A stretch of 64,000 bases of DNA from Vibrio sinus (GCF_023634645.1 NZ_JAMKMR010000015.1:29565-93564), one strand, 5' to 3'. Numbered from the stretch's first letter, positions 38,724 to 51,675 are shown. The notes: generated from the letters alone by a model not told the origin. Numbers and translations are program-made.

Positions 38724-39833
38724 TTACTCAACTTTGCTGGTTTCAGAAATGGAAGGCGTCACTTGCAACTCAGCTTTTTGGCTTTCGAGTAGCTTTGCTT
38801 CTCGTTCTTCGCGACGACGCTTTTCATATTCTTTGCGCTCTTTCTGATCTTGCGCTTCCCATTTCTCGTAGGCATTGACGATGCGCGCAACCACAGGGTG
38901 ACGAACCACATCATCGGACTGGAAGAAGTTAAAGCTGATTTCATCTACTTCGCTTAGTACTTCTATCGCGTGCCTTAGCCCTGATTTAGCGCCGCGAGGT
39001 AAGTCAATTTGAGTGACGTCACCAGTAATGACCGCGCGAGAGTTGAAGCCTATGCGAGTCAGGAACATTTTCATTTGTTCGACGGTGGTATTTTGGCTCT
39101 CATCAAGAATAATAAAGGCGTCGTTAAGGGTTCGGCCACGCATATAAGCCAGTGGTGCCACTTCAATGACGTTTCTTTCTATCAGTTTCTCGACACGCTC
39201 AAAACCAAGCATTTCGAACAGGGCGTCATACAGTGGGCGTAAATAAGGGTCGACTTTTTGGCTTAAATCACCGGGTAAGAACCCGAGTTTCTCACCCGCT
39301 TCTACGGCTGGGCGTGTTAGCAAAATACGGCGAATTTCTTGGCGCTCTAGTGCATCGACAGCGGCTGCAACGGCCAGATAGGTCTTACCTGTACCCGCAG
39401 GGCCGATACCAAAGCTAATATCATGAGTCACCATATTGACCAAGTATTGAGCTTGGTTGGGCGTTCTGGGCTTGATGACGCCTTTTTTGGTTTTAATGAA
39501 CACTTCCTTGCCATGTTCGATGTTGGACTCAGAGCTCTGTTCAAGAACACCTGACTCCTTGATCGCAAGGTGAATTTGCTCAGGTTCGATATCGGGGATA
39601 TTGCCGCGAATCGGAGCGGTATCGACGTAAATGGATTTGAGAATATCTAGGGTAGCAGCGGCGGTGTGGGGCTTACCAACGATAGTGAAAAAGTTACTTC
39701 TATAGTTGATTTCTACACCTAAACGGCGCTCTAAGTGTTTGATATTATCGTCAAAAGGGCCGCAAAGACTGACGAGCCTGCGGTTATCGGAAGGTTCTAG
39801 AGCGATCTCTAGAGTCACAATTTTATTGCTCAA
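38724..39833 (-). CDS. ybeZ: PhoH-like ATPase YbeZ
   Basis: A 369-residue P-loop ATPase that partners with YbeY. An N-terminal KH-like part ([20 protein letters not shown]) precedes the ATPase domain with Walker [12 protein letters not shown] and Walker [10 protein letters not shown]. The C-terminal 60 residues are highly charged (Lys/Glu rich) and predicted helical. It is transcribed in the miaB operon, 90 bp after miaB, with a hairpin in the gap. Confidence 0.95.
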   Translation of the reverse strand: MSNKIVTLEIALEPSDNRRLVSLCGPFDDNIKHLERRLGVEINYRSNFFTIVGKPHTAAATLDILKSIYVDTAPIRGNIPDIEPEQIHLAIKESGVLEQSSESNIEHGKEVFIKTKKGVIKPRTPNQAQYLVNMVTHDISFGIGPAGTGKTYLAVAAAVDALERQEIRRILLTRPAVEAGEKLGFLPGDLSQKVDPYLRPLYDALFEMLGFERVEKLIERNVIEVAPLAYMRGRTLNDAFIILDESQNTTVEQMKMFLTRIGFNSRAVITGDVTQIDLPRGAKSGLRHAIEVLSEVDEISFNFFQSDDVVRHPVVARIVNAYEKWEAQDQKERKEYEKRRREEREAKLLESQKAELQVTPSISETSKVE

Positions 39834-39859
39834 TGTTGCCTCACAGTTCGGTCACTACG

Positions 39860-39883
39860 GGTACCCGATAACGACCGGGTACC
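39860..39883 (-). other. Hairpin in the miaB-ybeZ gap
   Basis: An 8-bp stem GGTACCCG / CGGGTACC with loop ATAACGAC. There is no U-tract after it on the minus strand, so it is probably a processing or stability element inside the operon rather than a terminator. Confidence 0.5.
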
Positions 39884-39923
39884 TAATGACATTATAGTAC
39901 GAGCGTGGTGCGTGTACAGACTC

Positions 39924-41348
39924 TTAAGGTGTAAAGGTCGCGACGCCTAGCTCATTTTCGCGACGAGTCTTATCCATCATTTCAGATGGCGACGTTACAA
40001 CGCGAAGGTTCATTTGTTGTTCAGTTCGAACCAGCTCTCCGCGAAGTGAATTCGGGAAAACGTCGACAATTTTGACATCGACAAATTGGCCAATCAATTC
40101 GGCTGGTCCTTCAAAGTTAACCACGCGGTTATTTTCAGTACGTCCACGCAGCTCCATCAGGTTTTTCTTCGATGGGCCTTCTACCAAAATACGCTGTTCA
40201 GTGCCCTGCATAAGTCGAGAATAACGCATTGCTTGGCCATTAACGGTTTGTTGCAACTCATACAGGCGCTCTTTTTTCTCTTGTTCCGGCGTATCACACG
40301 GGTAATCTGCTGCAGGTGTGCCCGGGCGAGGAGAGTAAATAAAGCTAAAGCTCATGTCGAAATCCACTTCCTTGATAAGCTTCATGGTATCTTGGAAGTC
40401 ATTCGCCGTTTCGCCTGGGAAGCCTACGATAAAGTCAGAGCTGATCTGGATATCTGGACGAGCTTTACGAAGCTTGCGAATAATCGACTTATATTCGATT
40501 GCAGTATGAGGGCGCTTCATCATCGTTAAGATACGATCGGAACCACTTTGAACCGGTAGATGTAAGAAACTCACCAGTTCAGGGGTGTCTTCGTAGACTT
40601 CAATAATGTCGTCGGTGAACTCGAGTGGGTGACTGGTGGTAAAGCGAATGCGATCGATACCATCGATGGATGCAACCAGTCTTAATAATTCTGCAAAAGA
40701 GCAGATTTCACCATCGTAAGTCAAACCGCGATACGCGTTAACGTTTTGGCCCAACAGGTTGACTTCACGTACACCTTGCTCCGCTAGTTGGGCAATTTCA
40801 TACAGTACGTCATCCATCGGGCGGCTGACTTCTTCACCACGCGTATAAGGAACTACACAGTAGGTGCAGTACTTAGAGCAACCTTCCATGATAGACACAA
40901 ACGCGGTAACGCCATCGGCTTTAGGTTCCGGTAAACGGTCGAATTTCTCAATTTCAGGGAACGAAATGTCCATCACAGGCGCATCGTCACTCTGAGACTG
41001 CTTGATCATTTCTGGCAGACGGTGCAGCGTTTGTGGGCCAAAAATAACATCGACGAATGGCGCACGCTCACGAATGTGATCGCCTTCTTGCGTTGCCACA
41101 CAGCCACCGACACCTATGACGACACCTTCTTTTTTGTCTTTTAGCGTTTTCCAGCGCCCAAGTTGGTGGAATACTTTTTCTTGGGCTTTTTCACGAATAG
41201 AACAGGTATTCAGTAATAAGACGTCTGCTTCTTCTGGCTCTTCCGTTAGCTCATAGCCGTTAGCTGCATTGAGCAGATCAGCCATTTTCGATGAATCGTA
41301 TTCATTCATCTGGCAGCCCCAGGTTTTTATTAGCAGTTTTTTACTCAT
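39924..41348 (-). CDS. miaB: tRNA-2-methylthio-N6-isopentenyladenosine-37 synthase
   Basis: A 474-residue radical SAM methylthiotransferase. The N-terminal MTTase domain carries three cluster cysteines ([28 protein letters not shown]). The radical SAM motif [15 protein letters not shown] is near 155, and a C-terminal TRAM domain (about 380-445) ends with a short tail. It is the first gene of the miaB-ybeZ-ybeY-corC-lnt operon and is divergent from ubiF. Confidence 0.97.
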   Translation of the reverse strand: MSKKLLIKTWGCQMNEYDSSKMADLLNAANGYELTEEPEEADVLLLNTCSIREKAQEKVFHQLGRWKTLKDKKEGVVIGVGGCVATQEGDHIRERAPFVDVIFGPQTLHRLPEMIKQSQSDDAPVMDISFPEIEKFDRLPEPKADGVTAFVSIMEGCSKYCTYCVVPYTRGEEVSRPMDDVLYEIAQLAEQGVREVNLLGQNVNAYRGLTYDGEICSFAELLRLVASIDGIDRIRFTTSHPLEFTDDIIEVYEDTPELVSFLHLPVQSGSDRILTMMKRPHTAIEYKSIIRKLRKARPDIQISSDFIVGFPGETANDFQDTMKLIKEVDFDMSFSFIYSPRPGTPAADYPCDTPEQEKKERLYELQQTVNGQAMRYSRLMQGTEQRILVEGPSKKNLMELRGRTENNRVVNFEGPAELIGQFVDVKIVDVFPNSLRGELVRTEQQMNLRVVTSPSEMMDKTRRENELGVATFTP

Positions 41349-41590
41349 CTCACTTTCGCTCGTTCTATTTTAATTAGTTGTCTTACGCCAAATTGCCAGT
41401 GCAATTTAGAGAGTCATTCAATTAGGCGGCGTATTGTACTGCTTTCTGTGAACTCTGACTAGGGGGCGAATGGCATTTGTTGGTCAAACTTTGTTCAATT
41501 TGGGTGGGGATTTAGTAGCAAGTTTTATCTTACATTTTGCCGTATAAACTTTACAATGTGGTTCATCATAAAAAGCTCGGTAGTGAAACA

Positions 41591-42751
41591 GTGCAGATAG
41601 CAGAAAAATACGATGTGGTTATCATTGGCGGTGGTATGGTTGGTGCGGCGCTTGCCATCGGCTTAGCCAAGCAAAATCGAACGGTCGCCGTGGTAGAAGG
41701 GCGCGAGCCTCCACCTTTTGAGTCAAGCCAGCCAATGGATGTGAGAGTTTCTGCTATCTCTTCATCATCAGTGGACTTGTTGCAATCATTAGGCGCGTGG
41801 GACGCGATCGCCAGTATGCGTTTGTGCCCCTATAAACGCTTGGAAACCTGGGAGCTGCCTGAGTGTCGCACCCGATTTCACTCTGATGCACTGAGTTTAT
41901 CTGAGCTTGGCTTTATCGTAGAAAATCGAGTGATTCAACTTGGTTTATGGCAACAGTTTGCAACGTACGACAACCTAACCAGCTATTGCCCTGATTCGTT
42001 AACGTCTATCCAGCTGGATGACGAGAGTATCGTTGAGCTCGCGTCAGGAAAGCACTTACAAGCGACTTGGATCGTTGGCGCCGATGGGGCGAACTCTATG
42101 GTACGCCAACAGGCTGGTATTGGTGTGACGGCATGGGATTATCGTCATCACTGCATGCTAATTAACGTGGAAACAGAAAAGCCGCAGCAAGATATCACCT
42201 GGCAGCAGTTCACGCCTTCTGGCCCACGTTCTTTTTTACCTCTGCCGGGGCATCAAGGTTCACTGGTTTGGTATGATTCGCCACAGCGAATCCAACAGTT
42301 GTCAGTTATGAATGATGAACAATTAAGAGACGAGATTCTGGCTCATTTCCCTGAAGAGCTCGGCGATATAAAGGTATTGCAGCATGCAAGCTTTCCTTTA
42401 ACTAGGCGACACGCCCAGCAGTATTTTCGTCAAGGGTGTGTTGTGGTTGGTGATGCGGCTCATACTATCAATCCGTTAGCCGGTCAGGGGGTGAACCTAG
42501 GCTTTAAAGATGTTCAAGCGCTACTCTCTGCCTCAGAGCCAGAAAATGCGTTAACCAATAGCGCGCTGGAGAAGTATCAAAGTTTAAGAAGAAACGACAA
42601 CTTGTTGATGCAAACGGGGATGGACTTGTTCTACAAAGGTTTTAGCAATGACAATATGGCGTTACGAGTGGTGCGAAATATGGCGTTAAAAGCAGCAGAA
42701 CATGCGGGGCCGATTAAACATTCCGTCTTGAAATACGCGTTAGGGTTGTAG
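41591..42751 (+). CDS. ubiF: Ubiquinone-pathway FAD monooxygenase (UbiF type)
   Basis: A 386-residue flavoprotein hydroxylase that modifies the ubiquinone ring. The Rossmann motif DVVIIGGGMVGAALAIG lies at the N-terminus, with a DG motif (WIVGADGANSMVRQQ) and the second FAD motif GDAAHTINPLAGQGVNLGF. The start chosen is GTG 41591 (ribosome site GGTAG), which places the dinucleotide motif as in E. coli UbiF; the frame remains open to a TTG at 41537. Its position next to miaB matches E. coli ubiF. The UbiH and VisC/UbiI paralogues are the alternatives. Confidence 0.88.
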   Translation: MQIAEKYDVVIIGGGMVGAALAIGLAKQNRTVAVVEGREPPPFESSQPMDVRVSAISSSSVDLLQSLGAWDAIASMRLCPYKRLETWELPECRTRFHSDALSLSELGFIVENRVIQLGLWQQFATYDNLTSYCPDSLTSIQLDDESIVELASGKHLQATWIVGADGANSMVRQQAGIGVTAWDYRHHCMLINVETEKPQQDITWQQFTPSGPRSFLPLPGHQGSLVWYDSPQRIQQLSVMNDEQLRDEILAHFPEELGDIKVLQHASFPLTRRHAQQYFRQGCVVVGDAAHTINPLAGQGVNLGFKDVQALLSASEPENALTNSALEKYQSLRRNDNLLMQTGMDLFYKGFSNDNMALRVVRNMALKAAEHAGPIKHSVLKYALGL

Positions 42752-42801
42752 TTGCACCGATTTAATAATGGGCGACGATAAATGCGCTGCCCATAAATAC
42801 A

Positions 42802-42827
42802 AAAACACTGCATGGAAGCAGCGTTTT
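42802..42827. terminator. Terminator between ubiF and crr
   Basis: A 10-bp stem AAAACACTGC / GCAGCGTTTT with loop ATGGAA. One position is a mismatch on the plus strand and a G-U pair on the minus strand, so it favours the crr side slightly. It lies between convergent genes. Confidence 0.75.
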
Positions 42828-42871
42828 CGCAGATAACGGTAAGGTACGTAGGTAATGACCCTAGTTCTGGC

Positions 42872-43381
42872 TTACTTGGTTACACGTAAAACTGGACTTT
42901 CACCAACGGTTACCGCACCAGACAGTTTGTTCAACTCTTTGATTTCATCCATGTTGGAAATAACAACAGGAGTGAGTGTTGATTTCGCTTTTTCTTGAAG
43001 AAGCGCTAGGTCAAATTCGATAACAGTGTCACCTGCTTTCACTGATTGACCTTCTTCAGCAATACGTTTGAAACCTTCACCTTTTAACTCAACCGTATCG
43101 ATACCGAAATGAACGAATAGTTCAACACCGTCATCAGACTCGATAGAGAAAGCGTGGTTAGTCTCGAAGATTTTGCCGATTGTTCCGTTGACAGGAGCTA
43201 CCATCTTGTCACCGCTTGGTTTGATAGCGATGCCGTCGCCAACGATCTTTTCTGCAAATACGACATCTGGCACGTCTTCGATATTTACGATATCACCTGA
43301 AAGAGGTGCGATAATTTCAATAGCACCAGCGTCACTGCTTTCGTCAGATACTAGCTTCTTAAGTTTGTCAAACAGACCCAT
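42872..43381 (-). CDS. crr: PTS glucose-specific EIIA (EIIA-Glc)
   Basis: A 169-residue soluble phosphocarrier. His91 in [13 protein letters not shown] is the phosphorylation site, and His76 in [10 protein letters not shown] supports it. It passes phosphate from HPr to IIBC proteins that lack a IIA domain, TreB in this window among them. It also regulates adenylate cyclase and inducer exclusion. The gap to ptsI is 114 bp and holds a strong hairpin. Confidence 0.97.
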   Translation of the reverse strand: MGLFDKLKKLVSDESSDAGAIEIIAPLSGDIVNIEDVPDVVFAEKIVGDGIAIKPSGDKMVAPVNGTIGKIFETNHAFSIESDDGVELFVHFGIDTVELKGEGFKRIAEEGQSVKAGDTVIEFDLALLQEKAKSTLTPVVISNMDEIKELNKLSGAVTVGESPVLRVTK

Positions 43382-43439
43382 TGTGTCATGCTCCTAACGT
43401 TTGTTTATTCTGTCGAATTATAGTATACCAATGAAACAA

Positions 43440-43467
43440 AATAGACGACTACTTTTAGCCGCCTATT
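43440..43467 (-). terminator. Terminator-like hairpin between ptsI and crr
   Basis: On the minus strand AATAGGCGGCTA pairs with TAGTCGTCTATT over 12 bp (two G-U pairs) around loop AAAG, then continues TTGTTTC. It can act as a partial terminator or a 3' stability stem between ptsI and crr. The pairing works better on this strand than on the other, which has A-C mismatches. Confidence 0.6.
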
Positions 43468-43495
43468 GGTTCTTCATTTGATTCTCATCAGTAGA

Positions 43496-45226
43496 TTAGT
43501 GTGATTTCTTCGCAATAAAGTTATCGACACATGCTTCAATTTCAGCAGCGGTCGGCAAAGACAGCGCTTCTTTAGCCATCGCTTGAACATCAGCAAAGTT
43601 TGAGTGACGGATGATTTTCTTCACTTTAGGAATAGAAATTCCACTCATTGAGAACTCATCTAAGCCCATGCCAAGGAGCAGAAGGGTTGCGCGTTCATCA
43701 CCGGCAAGTTCGCCGCACATTCCTGTCCATTTACCTTCTGCGTGAGAGGCATCAATCACTTGTTTGATGACTGTCAGCACAGCGGGGGATAATGGGTTAT
43801 AGAGGTGGGAAATCATTTCATTGCCACGATCGACAGCCAAGGTATATTGAGTTAAGTCGTTAGTACCAATAGAGAAGAAATCCACTTCTTTGGCTAGATG
43901 ATGGGCGATAGCTGCTGCTGCAGGAGTTTCTACCATTATACCGATTTCAATATGCTCATCAAAGGCAAGCCCTTGAGCGCGTAGTTCAGTTTTGTATTCT
44001 TCAAGGGCTTTTTTGAGCTCTCGAATTTCTTCCACTGAAATGATCATCGGGAACATGATACGAAGTTTGCCATGGGCAGAAGCACGTAGAATGCCACGCA
44101 ACTGGTCGCGCAAAATCTCACGGCGATCTAAACTGATGCGTACGGCGCGCCAGCCTAAGAAGGGGTTCATCTCTTTAGGCAGATCCATATACGGCAAATC
44201 TTTGTCGCCGCCAATATCCATAGTACGGATGATAACCGACTCACCATGCATCGCTTCCGCGACGTCTTTGTAAGCTTGGTACTGTTCTTCTTCGCTAGGG
44301 AACGAATCACGGTCCATAAACAAGAACTCGGTACGATAGAGGCCAACACCTTCACCACCGTTACGCACGATTCCGTCGCAGTCTTTGACGGTGCCAATGT
44401 TGCCACAGACTTCTACGCGGTGACCATCAAGTGTTTCCGCTGGCAAGTCTTTAAGCTTCGCCAACTCTTCTTTCTCAGCGAAGAAAGCGTCGCGCACGTT
44501 TTGTGCTTCTTCAAGTTCGGCTTCTGATGGATTAACAATGATCTTATTGTTTATCGCATCAAGCACCAACATGTCGCCACTTTTGACACGCTTGGTGATG
44601 TCATTGCTACCAACGATGGCAGGTAATTCCAGAGAGCGCGCCATGATGGACGTGTGAGAAGTACGGCCGCCGATATCACAGGCAAAGCCCAACACGTAAT
44701 CGAGATTAATTTGCGCCGTTTCTGATGGCGTTAAGTCGTAAGCAACGAGAATGACTTCCTCGTTGATATCGCTTAAAGAAACAATGTTGATGCCCAAGGC
44801 ATTCTTCACAAAACGTGTACCGATGTCACGGATATCGGTGGCGCGCTCTTTGAGGTACTCATCATCGAGTGATTCGAGTGCGGTCGCTTGTTCTTCAATA
44901 ACGGTATGAATCGCGTTATCGGCATGCATTTTGTCGTTTTTGATGAGGGCGAGGATTTCTTCTTCTAGCTCTTCATCTTCGAGCAGCATGATGTGCCCTT
45001 CGAAAATGGCTTCTTTCTCTTCGCCAAAAGTCTCTAATGCTTTTTTCTTAACGGTTTCTAACTGAGCAGAGGATTTGTTGCGTGCATCGTAGAAGCGCTG
45101 AACTTCAGCTTCTACTTGGTCATCTGATATCGAATTCGTGTTGAGGATTATTTCATCTTCTTGGAGCAGTAGTGCTTTACCGAAAGCAATACCAGGAGAT
45201 GCTAGGATGCCAGAAATCATAGCCAT
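43496..45226 (-). CDS. ptsI: PTS enzyme I
   Basis: A 576-residue phosphotransferase that accepts phosphate from PEP and hands it to HPr. The phospho-histidine is in [17 protein letters not shown] (near 190). The C-terminal PEP-binding half has [28 protein letters not shown] and [17 protein letters not shown] with a terminal GMCGELAGD cysteine. The length matches E. coli EI (575). It lies 129 bp after ptsH, with a hairpin in between. Confidence 0.98.
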   Translation of the reverse strand: MAMISGILASPGIAFGKALLLQEDEIILNTNSISDDQVEAEVQRFYDARNKSSAQLETVKKKALETFGEEKEAIFEGHIMLLEDEELEEEILALIKNDKMHADNAIHTVIEEQATALESLDDEYLKERATDIRDIGTRFVKNALGINIVSLSDINEEVILVAYDLTPSETAQINLDYVLGFACDIGGRTSHTSIMARSLELPAIVGSNDITKRVKSGDMLVLDAINNKIIVNPSEAELEEAQNVRDAFFAEKEELAKLKDLPAETLDGHRVEVCGNIGTVKDCDGIVRNGGEGVGLYRTEFLFMDRDSFPSEEEQYQAYKDVAEAMHGESVIIRTMDIGGDKDLPYMDLPKEMNPFLGWRAVRISLDRREILRDQLRGILRASAHGKLRIMFPMIISVEEIRELKKALEEYKTELRAQGLAFDEHIEIGIMVETPAAAAIAHHLAKEVDFFSIGTNDLTQYTLAVDRGNEMISHLYNPLSPAVLTVIKQVIDASHAEGKWTGMCGELAGDERATLLLLGMGLDEFSMSGISIPKVKKIIRHSNFADVQAMAKEALSLPTAAEIEACVDNFIAKKSH

Positions 45227-45307
45227 ACCTTAAATTGGTCACATTGATACGGAAGGGTTTAGACTTAGCGCTAAGTAATATTTAGTCTAATTCAGAACTG
45301 ATTGCCA

Positions 45308-45342
45308 ATAAGGCCACTTTGTGGTGCACAAAATGGCCTTAT
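45308..45342 (-). other. Strong hairpin between ptsH and ptsI
   Basis: A 9-bp stem ATAAGGCCA / TGGCCTTAT, one mismatch, then six more pairs TTTGTG / CACAAA and a 3-base centre. There is no U-tract after it, so it is not a classical terminator. It probably shields the ptsH mRNA 3' end or marks a cleavage site, giving more HPr than enzyme I. Confidence 0.65.
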
Positions 45343-45355
45343 CATGGTCACAAGA

Positions 45356-45613
45356 TTAGTGAAGCTCATCCATTAGAGAGACTAGGTGATCAACCGCTTG
45401 CTCGGCTTGAGGGCCTTCAGCAGAAATGGTAACAGTTGTGCCTTTTACCAAACCTAGAGTTTGTAGTTTGAACAGGCTTTTTGCGCTAGCGCTTTTGCCG
45501 TTTGAAGTCACTGTAATGTCTGCGTCAAAAGACTTAGCTTCTTTAACGAACTGTGCAGCTGGACGAGTGTGAAGACCATTTTCTGCAGTGATTTCTACTT
45601 GCTTCTCGTACAT
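45356..45613 (-). CDS. ptsH: PTS phosphocarrier protein HPr
   Basis: An 85-residue carrier between enzyme I and the EIIA proteins. His15 in [17 protein letters not shown] is the phosphorylation site; the Ser46-type region ([18 protein letters not shown]) is the enteric form without a Gram-positive regulatory context. It is the first gene of ptsH-ptsI-crr and has a leader hairpin. Confidence 0.98.
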   Translation of the reverse strand: MYEKQVEITAENGLHTRPAAQFVKEAKSFDADITVTSNGKSASAKSLFKLQTLGLVKGTTVTISAEGPQAEQAVDHLVSLMDELH

Positions 45614-45682
45614 GTTTAATACCCCGATTGATTTTACTTTGTAAGTTTCTTAACCCTGTCATTGACATGGGCTAATGATTCA

Positions 45683-45719
45683 CGGTGGCGAATAGTTGAA
45701 ATATTAATGCTCGTCACCG
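45683..45719 (-). other. Leader hairpin upstream of ptsH
   Basis: A 9-bp stem (CGGTGGCGA with TCGTCACCG, one G-U-type position) around a 19-nt loop, about 70 bp before the ptsH start codon. It would form in the mRNA leader if transcription starts upstream, near the cysK end. Confidence 0.4.
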
Positions 45720-45803
45720 ATCAGAACCTTTTATGCTTCTTTTTTATTTTGAAGCTAAAAATAATAATGTGCTGATATTACCAAAGGCGCAGCAGGGATC
45801 AAC

Positions 45804-45830
45804 AAAAAAGCCCCATTTCGGGGCTTTTTT
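45804..45830. terminator. cysK terminator
   Basis: A perfect stem AAAAAAGCCCC / GGGGCTTTTTT with loop ATTTC. It ends the cysK transcript on the minus strand 27 bp after the stop, insulating cysK from the pts operon. Confidence 0.92.
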
Positions 45831-45857
45831 ACACGAAAAATTGATTTCGATAGGTAT

Positions 45858-46826
45858 TTATTGGCTATTTTCTTTGTCAGTGAAAATGCCGGCAAACAGA
45901 GCAGAGCTTAGGTAACGCTCACCAGAACTAGGTAGGACGGTTACAATGGTTTTTCCTTGGAATTCAGGGAGTTCAGCGATCCTATTTGCGGCAATTACGG
46001 CAGCGCCAGAGGAAATGCCCGCTAGAATACCTTCTTCTTCCATCAGTCTTTTTGCCATATCAATGGCGTCTTGAGAGCTAACAGTTTCCACGCGGTCCAG
46101 CAGCTCAATGTCTAGGTTGTCTGGAATAAATCCAGCACCAATACCTTGAATTTTATGTGGAGCAGGTTGAATATCATCGCCAGCTAGCGCCTGACTAATG
46201 ACTGGAGACTCTTCCGGTTCAACCGCCACTGATGTGATGGCTTTGCCTTGCTGGCCTTTAATATAACGGCTGACACCGGTAATCGTTCCGCCTGTCCCTA
46301 CACCTGCGACAAACACATCAATCTCGCCATCGGTTGCATCCCAAAGTTCAGGTCCGGTGGTTTTTTCATGGATTTGAGGGTTTGCAGGGTTGCTAAATTG
46401 TTGTAGCAATAAGTAACGGTTAGGATCGGTTGCGACGATTTGTTCTGCTTTTTCAATTGCGCCTTTCATTCCTTTTGCTGCCTCAGTTAGCTCTAGGTTT
46501 GCGCCTAGTGCTTTTAGCAGTTTACGACGCTCTAAACTCATCGATTCAGGCATAGTCAGCGTGAGTTTGTAGCCACGAGCTGCCGCAACAAAGGCAAGAG
46601 CAATACCAGTATTACCACTTGTAGGTTCTACCAGCTCAATGCCTTCTTTGAGAATGCCTTGTTTTTCAGCTTCCCAAATCATATTGGCACCGATACGACA
46701 TTTCACGCTAAAGCTTGGATTACGAGACTCTACTTTGGCGAGTACTTTACCATTACTAACACGATTTAATCGCACTAGCGGTGTATTACCAATCGTTAGC
46801 GAGTTGTCTTCAAAAATCTTACTCAT
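45858..46826 (-). CDS. cysK: Cysteine synthase A (O-acetylserine sulfhydrylase)
   Basis: A 322-residue PLP enzyme that makes cysteine from O-acetylserine and sulfide. Lys42 in [13 protein letters not shown] binds PLP. The loop [12 protein letters not shown] and glycine-rich [16 protein letters not shown] are the phosphate and substrate sites, and [14 protein letters not shown] is conserved. An ATACC-AAAAA-GGTAT dyad lies upstream (46910-46924), perhaps a regulatory site. cysZ lies upstream on the same strand, separated by 208 bp. Confidence 0.97.
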   Translation of the reverse strand: MSKIFEDNSLTIGNTPLVRLNRVSNGKVLAKVESRNPSFSVKCRIGANMIWEAEKQGILKEGIELVEPTSGNTGIALAFVAAARGYKLTLTMPESMSLERRKLLKALGANLELTEAAKGMKGAIEKAEQIVATDPNRYLLLQQFSNPANPQIHEKTTGPELWDATDGEIDVFVAGVGTGGTITGVSRYIKGQQGKAITSVAVEPEESPVISQALAGDDIQPAPHKIQGIGAGFIPDNLDIELLDRVETVSSQDAIDMAKRLMEEEGILAGISSGAAVIAANRIAELPEFQGKTIVTVLPSSGERYLSSALFAGIFTDKENSQ

Positions 46827-47034
46827 GACTACTTTTCCTTATCAGGTATCTGCTGGTTTTTGGTTTCAAGCTACGTTAGCAGAATATGCGCTGCATCAAA
46901 AATGACGAAATACCAAAAAGGTATAAGGTATAGTGGATATTGGTGTCAATGTAAAAAAATGTGACAGAGAGCGCTATTGTTTGATGTGTATCAACAGGTT
47001 ATAGGCATGGTGACAGATCACCATGCCTAACGAA

Positions 47035-47772
47035 TCAATCTTTAAATTCGGCAACCCACATCGCAGTGGCACCACAAATGGCGACAGGCACGATAAACAG
47101 GTTCACAATGGGAATGGATGTAAAAAACGCGACAAGAAAACCATATCCATACACTTTGCCTTTCTTGCTTTTTAAATCCACCTTCATTTGGTTAAAGCTG
47201 ATTTTATGGTTGTCATACGGATAGTCGCAGTATTGTACCGCCAACATCCAAGAGCTGAATACAAACCATAATATCGGTCCTAAGGTTTGTCCAAGAGCAG
47301 GAATAAGCAGCAAAATAAACAGCCCAATTGCTTTGGGGATGACATATAGAAGTTTTTTCCATTCTCTTGCTAATACCCTCGGTACGTCCTTAATGACTTT
47401 CATTATACTGTCGTCATTCACTTGCTCACCGGTTAGCTTTTCTTCTACCTTCTCCGCCAGCAACCCATTAAATGGCGCGGCGATAAAATTGGCGAGAGTG
47501 CTAAAGAAATAAGAGAACGTCGCTAAAATAGTAATGGCCAGTAATGGCCAAAGCAGATAGCTTAGCCACTCGAAGTAGCTCGGTAGCTGGCCGAGGAGTC
47601 CATCTATCCACGTGCTAAGATGAGAAAACAGATAATAGAGAGAGCCTCCGACAAGAAGGATGTTGGCGAGTAATGGTAAAAGGACAAATTTCCTAATGCC
47701 TGGCTGCTGAGCAATTTTGAGTCCGTATAAGAAGTACCCAAACCCTGTTCGTTTCTTTTGAATTGTTGTCAT
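47035..47772 (-). CDS. cysZ: Sulfate transporter CysZ
   Basis: A 245-residue inner-membrane protein of the CysZ family (DUF540) that takes up sulfate for cysteine synthesis. Typical stretches are GFGYFLYGLKIAQQPGIRKFVLLPLLAN, FFSTLANFIAAPFNGLLAEKVE and PILWFVFSSWMLAVQYCDYP. It is the partner of cysK in function and position and is divergent from zipA. Confidence 0.94.
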   Translation of the reverse strand: MTTIQKKRTGFGYFLYGLKIAQQPGIRKFVLLPLLANILLVGGSLYYLFSHLSTWIDGLLGQLPSYFEWLSYLLWPLLAITILATFSYFFSTLANFIAAPFNGLLAEKVEEKLTGEQVNDDSIMKVIKDVPRVLAREWKKLLYVIPKAIGLFILLLIPALGQTLGPILWFVFSSWMLAVQYCDYPYDNHKISFNQMKVDLKSKKGKVYGYGFLVAFFTSIPIVNLFIVPVAICGATAMWVAEFKD

Positions 47773-47838
47773 ACGTAATGGCTAATTATCGGTAAAAAGG
47801 TCAAAGCTCATTCTACCGAACCTGTTTAAGAAAAAAAG

Positions 47839-47854
47839 CGTGGCAATTGTCACG
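47839..47854. promoter_or_regulatory. Near-palindrome in the cysZ-zipA divergent region
   Basis: CGTGGCAATTGTCACG is a 16-bp dyad with one mismatch, about 67 bp before cysZ. It may be an operator; no regulator was recognised. Confidence 0.3.
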
Positions 47855-48003
47855 ATATATTGACAACTTCTAACAATATTCGGTTCTAAAACCCATATTA
47901 GATTTGGTAAAGTAGGTTAACTGTGCTGGTAGTTCGTGTTGAGAAACTAACATCAAGTACAGTTCTAGATACATCCCATGGATAATTAGCTTGAGAGTAA
48001 ATA

Positions 48004-48954
48004 ATGCAGGAATTGCGACTTGTACTCATTATTGTCGGCGCATTAGCAATAGGTGCGCTACTGTTTCACGGTCTTTGGACAAGCAAACGAGAAGGCAAAT
48101 CTAAATTTGGCAGTAAACCCTTAGGGAAGCTGGATATGAATTCTGCTCCCGAGCCGCTTGAGATGGCAGAAGATTTTGCTCCAGCGAAAAAGCCTGAGGT
48201 TAGTCGTAAGAAGCGTAAAGAGCCTGATTTTAGTCGTGATGACGTCGTGTCTGACCCTTTGTTTGATGACTTTTCAACGTCACAAGATAGTTTGATGCAA
48301 GAGCCGATAACACACAAAAATCAGGCGCCGCCTATCGCTGAGCATGCAGTAGACAGTGTGGAGGAAAAGGAAAGTACACCTGTTGACTCACTGAGGGAAC
48401 CCATACTGACGGCAGACTCTTCCGAGCCAGAAGTGGAGCCGGAGCTGTCTATTTCAGATGTCGAACCAGTTGAAGAAGCGGTGGTCATAGAGCCAGCTCC
48501 TGAGCTTTCAGAAAGCACTGATACTGACGAACCGTCGATGGAAGTGTTGGTGCTGAGTGTGCACTGCGCAGGCAACGAACCCTTTGTGGGCACTAGGCTA
48601 TTTGATAGTATGCAGCAAAATGGTCTGTTATATGGTGAAATGAATATTTTTCATCGCCATTCGGATTTGTCCGGAACAGGAAAAGTTTTATTTAGTGTGG
48701 CCAATATTATGCAGCCTGGCACACTAGAGCATACTGACCCTGCTGAGTTTACGACTAAAGGAATTTCATTTTTTATGACCCTGCCATGTTATGGCGAGGC
48801 CGACCAAAACTTCAAACTGATGCTGAAAACCGCTCAGCAAATTGCCGATGATTTAGGCGGAAACGTCCTAGATGATCAGCGAAATTTAATGACACCGGAC
48901 CGATTGTCTGCTTATAGAAAACAAATCCAAGATTTTACCGCAGCGACGGCCTGA
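48004..48954 (+). CDS. zipA: Cell-division protein ZipA
   Basis: A 316-residue protein that tethers FtsZ to the membrane. One N-terminal helix (about 5-24) is followed by a charged stretch, a long acidic linker rich in Glu, Ser and Pro (about 50-180) and a C-terminal ZipA domain (about 180-315) with [43 protein letters not shown] and [17 protein letters not shown]. It precedes ligA, the conserved order, and ends before a terminator. Confidence 0.96.
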   Translation: MQELRLVLIIVGALAIGALLFHGLWTSKREGKSKFGSKPLGKLDMNSAPEPLEMAEDFAPAKKPEVSRKKRKEPDFSRDDVVSDPLFDDFSTSQDSLMQEPITHKNQAPPIAEHAVDSVEEKESTPVDSLREPILTADSSEPEVEPELSISDVEPVEEAVVIEPAPELSESTDTDEPSMEVLVLSVHCAGNEPFVGTRLFDSMQQNGLLYGEMNIFHRHSDLSGTGKVLFSVANIMQPGTLEHTDPAEFTTKGISFFMTLPCYGEADQNFKLMLKTAQQIADDLGGNVLDDQRNLMTPDRLSAYRKQIQDFTAATA

Positions 48955-48970
48955 TTTTATCAATCATATT

Positions 48971-48995
48971 AAAGGCTCCATTGCGGAGCCTTTTT
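48971..48995 (+). terminator. zipA terminator
   Basis: A 9-bp stem AAAGGCTCC / GGAGCCTTT with loop ATTGC, ending in T5. It precedes ligA, so ligA needs its own promoter or readthrough. Confidence 0.85.
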
Positions 48996-49063
48996 CGTTT
49001 AACTAAGCCCTATTGGCAAGACTAAGGCCATGGGGGTTAGGAGCATCGAGATCTATACAATAA

Positions 49064-51082
<2,019 letters not shown>

Positions 51083-51111
51083 GGTGAAGCCATCCTATAC
51101 TGGCAGTTAAC

Positions 51112-51137
51112 ATGGGCCTCTCATTGTTGAGGCCCAT
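51112..51137. terminator. Hairpin between ligA and the nfeD gene
   Basis: A 9-bp stem ATGGGCCTC / GAGGCCCAT with an 8-nt loop lies between two convergent genes. No U-tract follows on either side, so efficient termination is uncertain. Confidence 0.5.
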
Positions 51138-51197
51138 TATCAAAAGGGAAATGGAGTTTAGAGGCAGGCGTTTTCTAGGAGGAGGAACTCGCTTAGA

Positions 51198-51656
51198 TTA
51201 GCTGGGAACGTCTTCGACGATAACAAGCGTGATGCCTTCCACTGATTCAACTTTCACCTTGCTACCAGCGGATAAAGCTTGGGTACTGCTTGCCGGCCAG
51301 GTGGTGTCACCAATTTTAATTCTCCCTCTTCCTTCAGGAAAATCTTCGTCTAAGATGATGACTCTGCCGATAAGTTGTTTATGCTTTTGGTTCAGATCTC
51401 GTTGCGCATCGTCAGCAGTATCTCGCTTAAGTTGTTTGCGCCACCACAACCAAGTGGTCACCAGTGAAAGAACACCAAACATGGTTAACTGAATTTGCCA
51501 CTCGATTGGGAACAGGGACATCATGATCCCGACTAATATTGCCGAAATACCCAACCACAAAAAGTACCCTGCGGTGCCTAGCACTTCAACGGCAAGTAAT
51601 GCGAAACCGAATGCGAGCCAATGCCAGTGGTTGAGACTTTCTAAAAGCAAAATCAT
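51198..51656 (-). CDS. NfeD-family membrane protein (YbbJ type)
   Basis: A 152-residue protein with two or three hydrophobic segments (NHWHWLAFGFALLAVEVLG... and a second block near 30-70), a short basic linker, and a C-terminal OB-fold NfeD domain (LIGRVIILDEDFPEGRGRIKIGDTTWPA...). It works with a stomatin-like partner; here the partner gene qmcA precedes it on the same strand, 19 bp away. The ATG at 51656 was chosen because an upstream ATG at 51722 would overlap qmcA and lacks family support. Confidence 0.88.
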   Translation of the reverse strand: MILLLESLNHWHWLAFGFALLAVEVLGTAGYFLWLGISAILVGIMMSLFPIEWQIQLTMFGVLSLVTTWLWWRKQLKRDTADDAQRDLNQKHKQLIGRVIILDEDFPEGRGRIKIGDTTWPASSTQALSAGSKVKVESVEGITLVIVEDVPS

Positions 51657-51675
51657 GATTGTCCTATTTTCGAGG

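Noticed and set aside
45308..45342. A terminator between ptsH and ptsI
   Set aside because: The stem is strong but no U-tract follows on the minus strand. It is better read as a processing or stability element.
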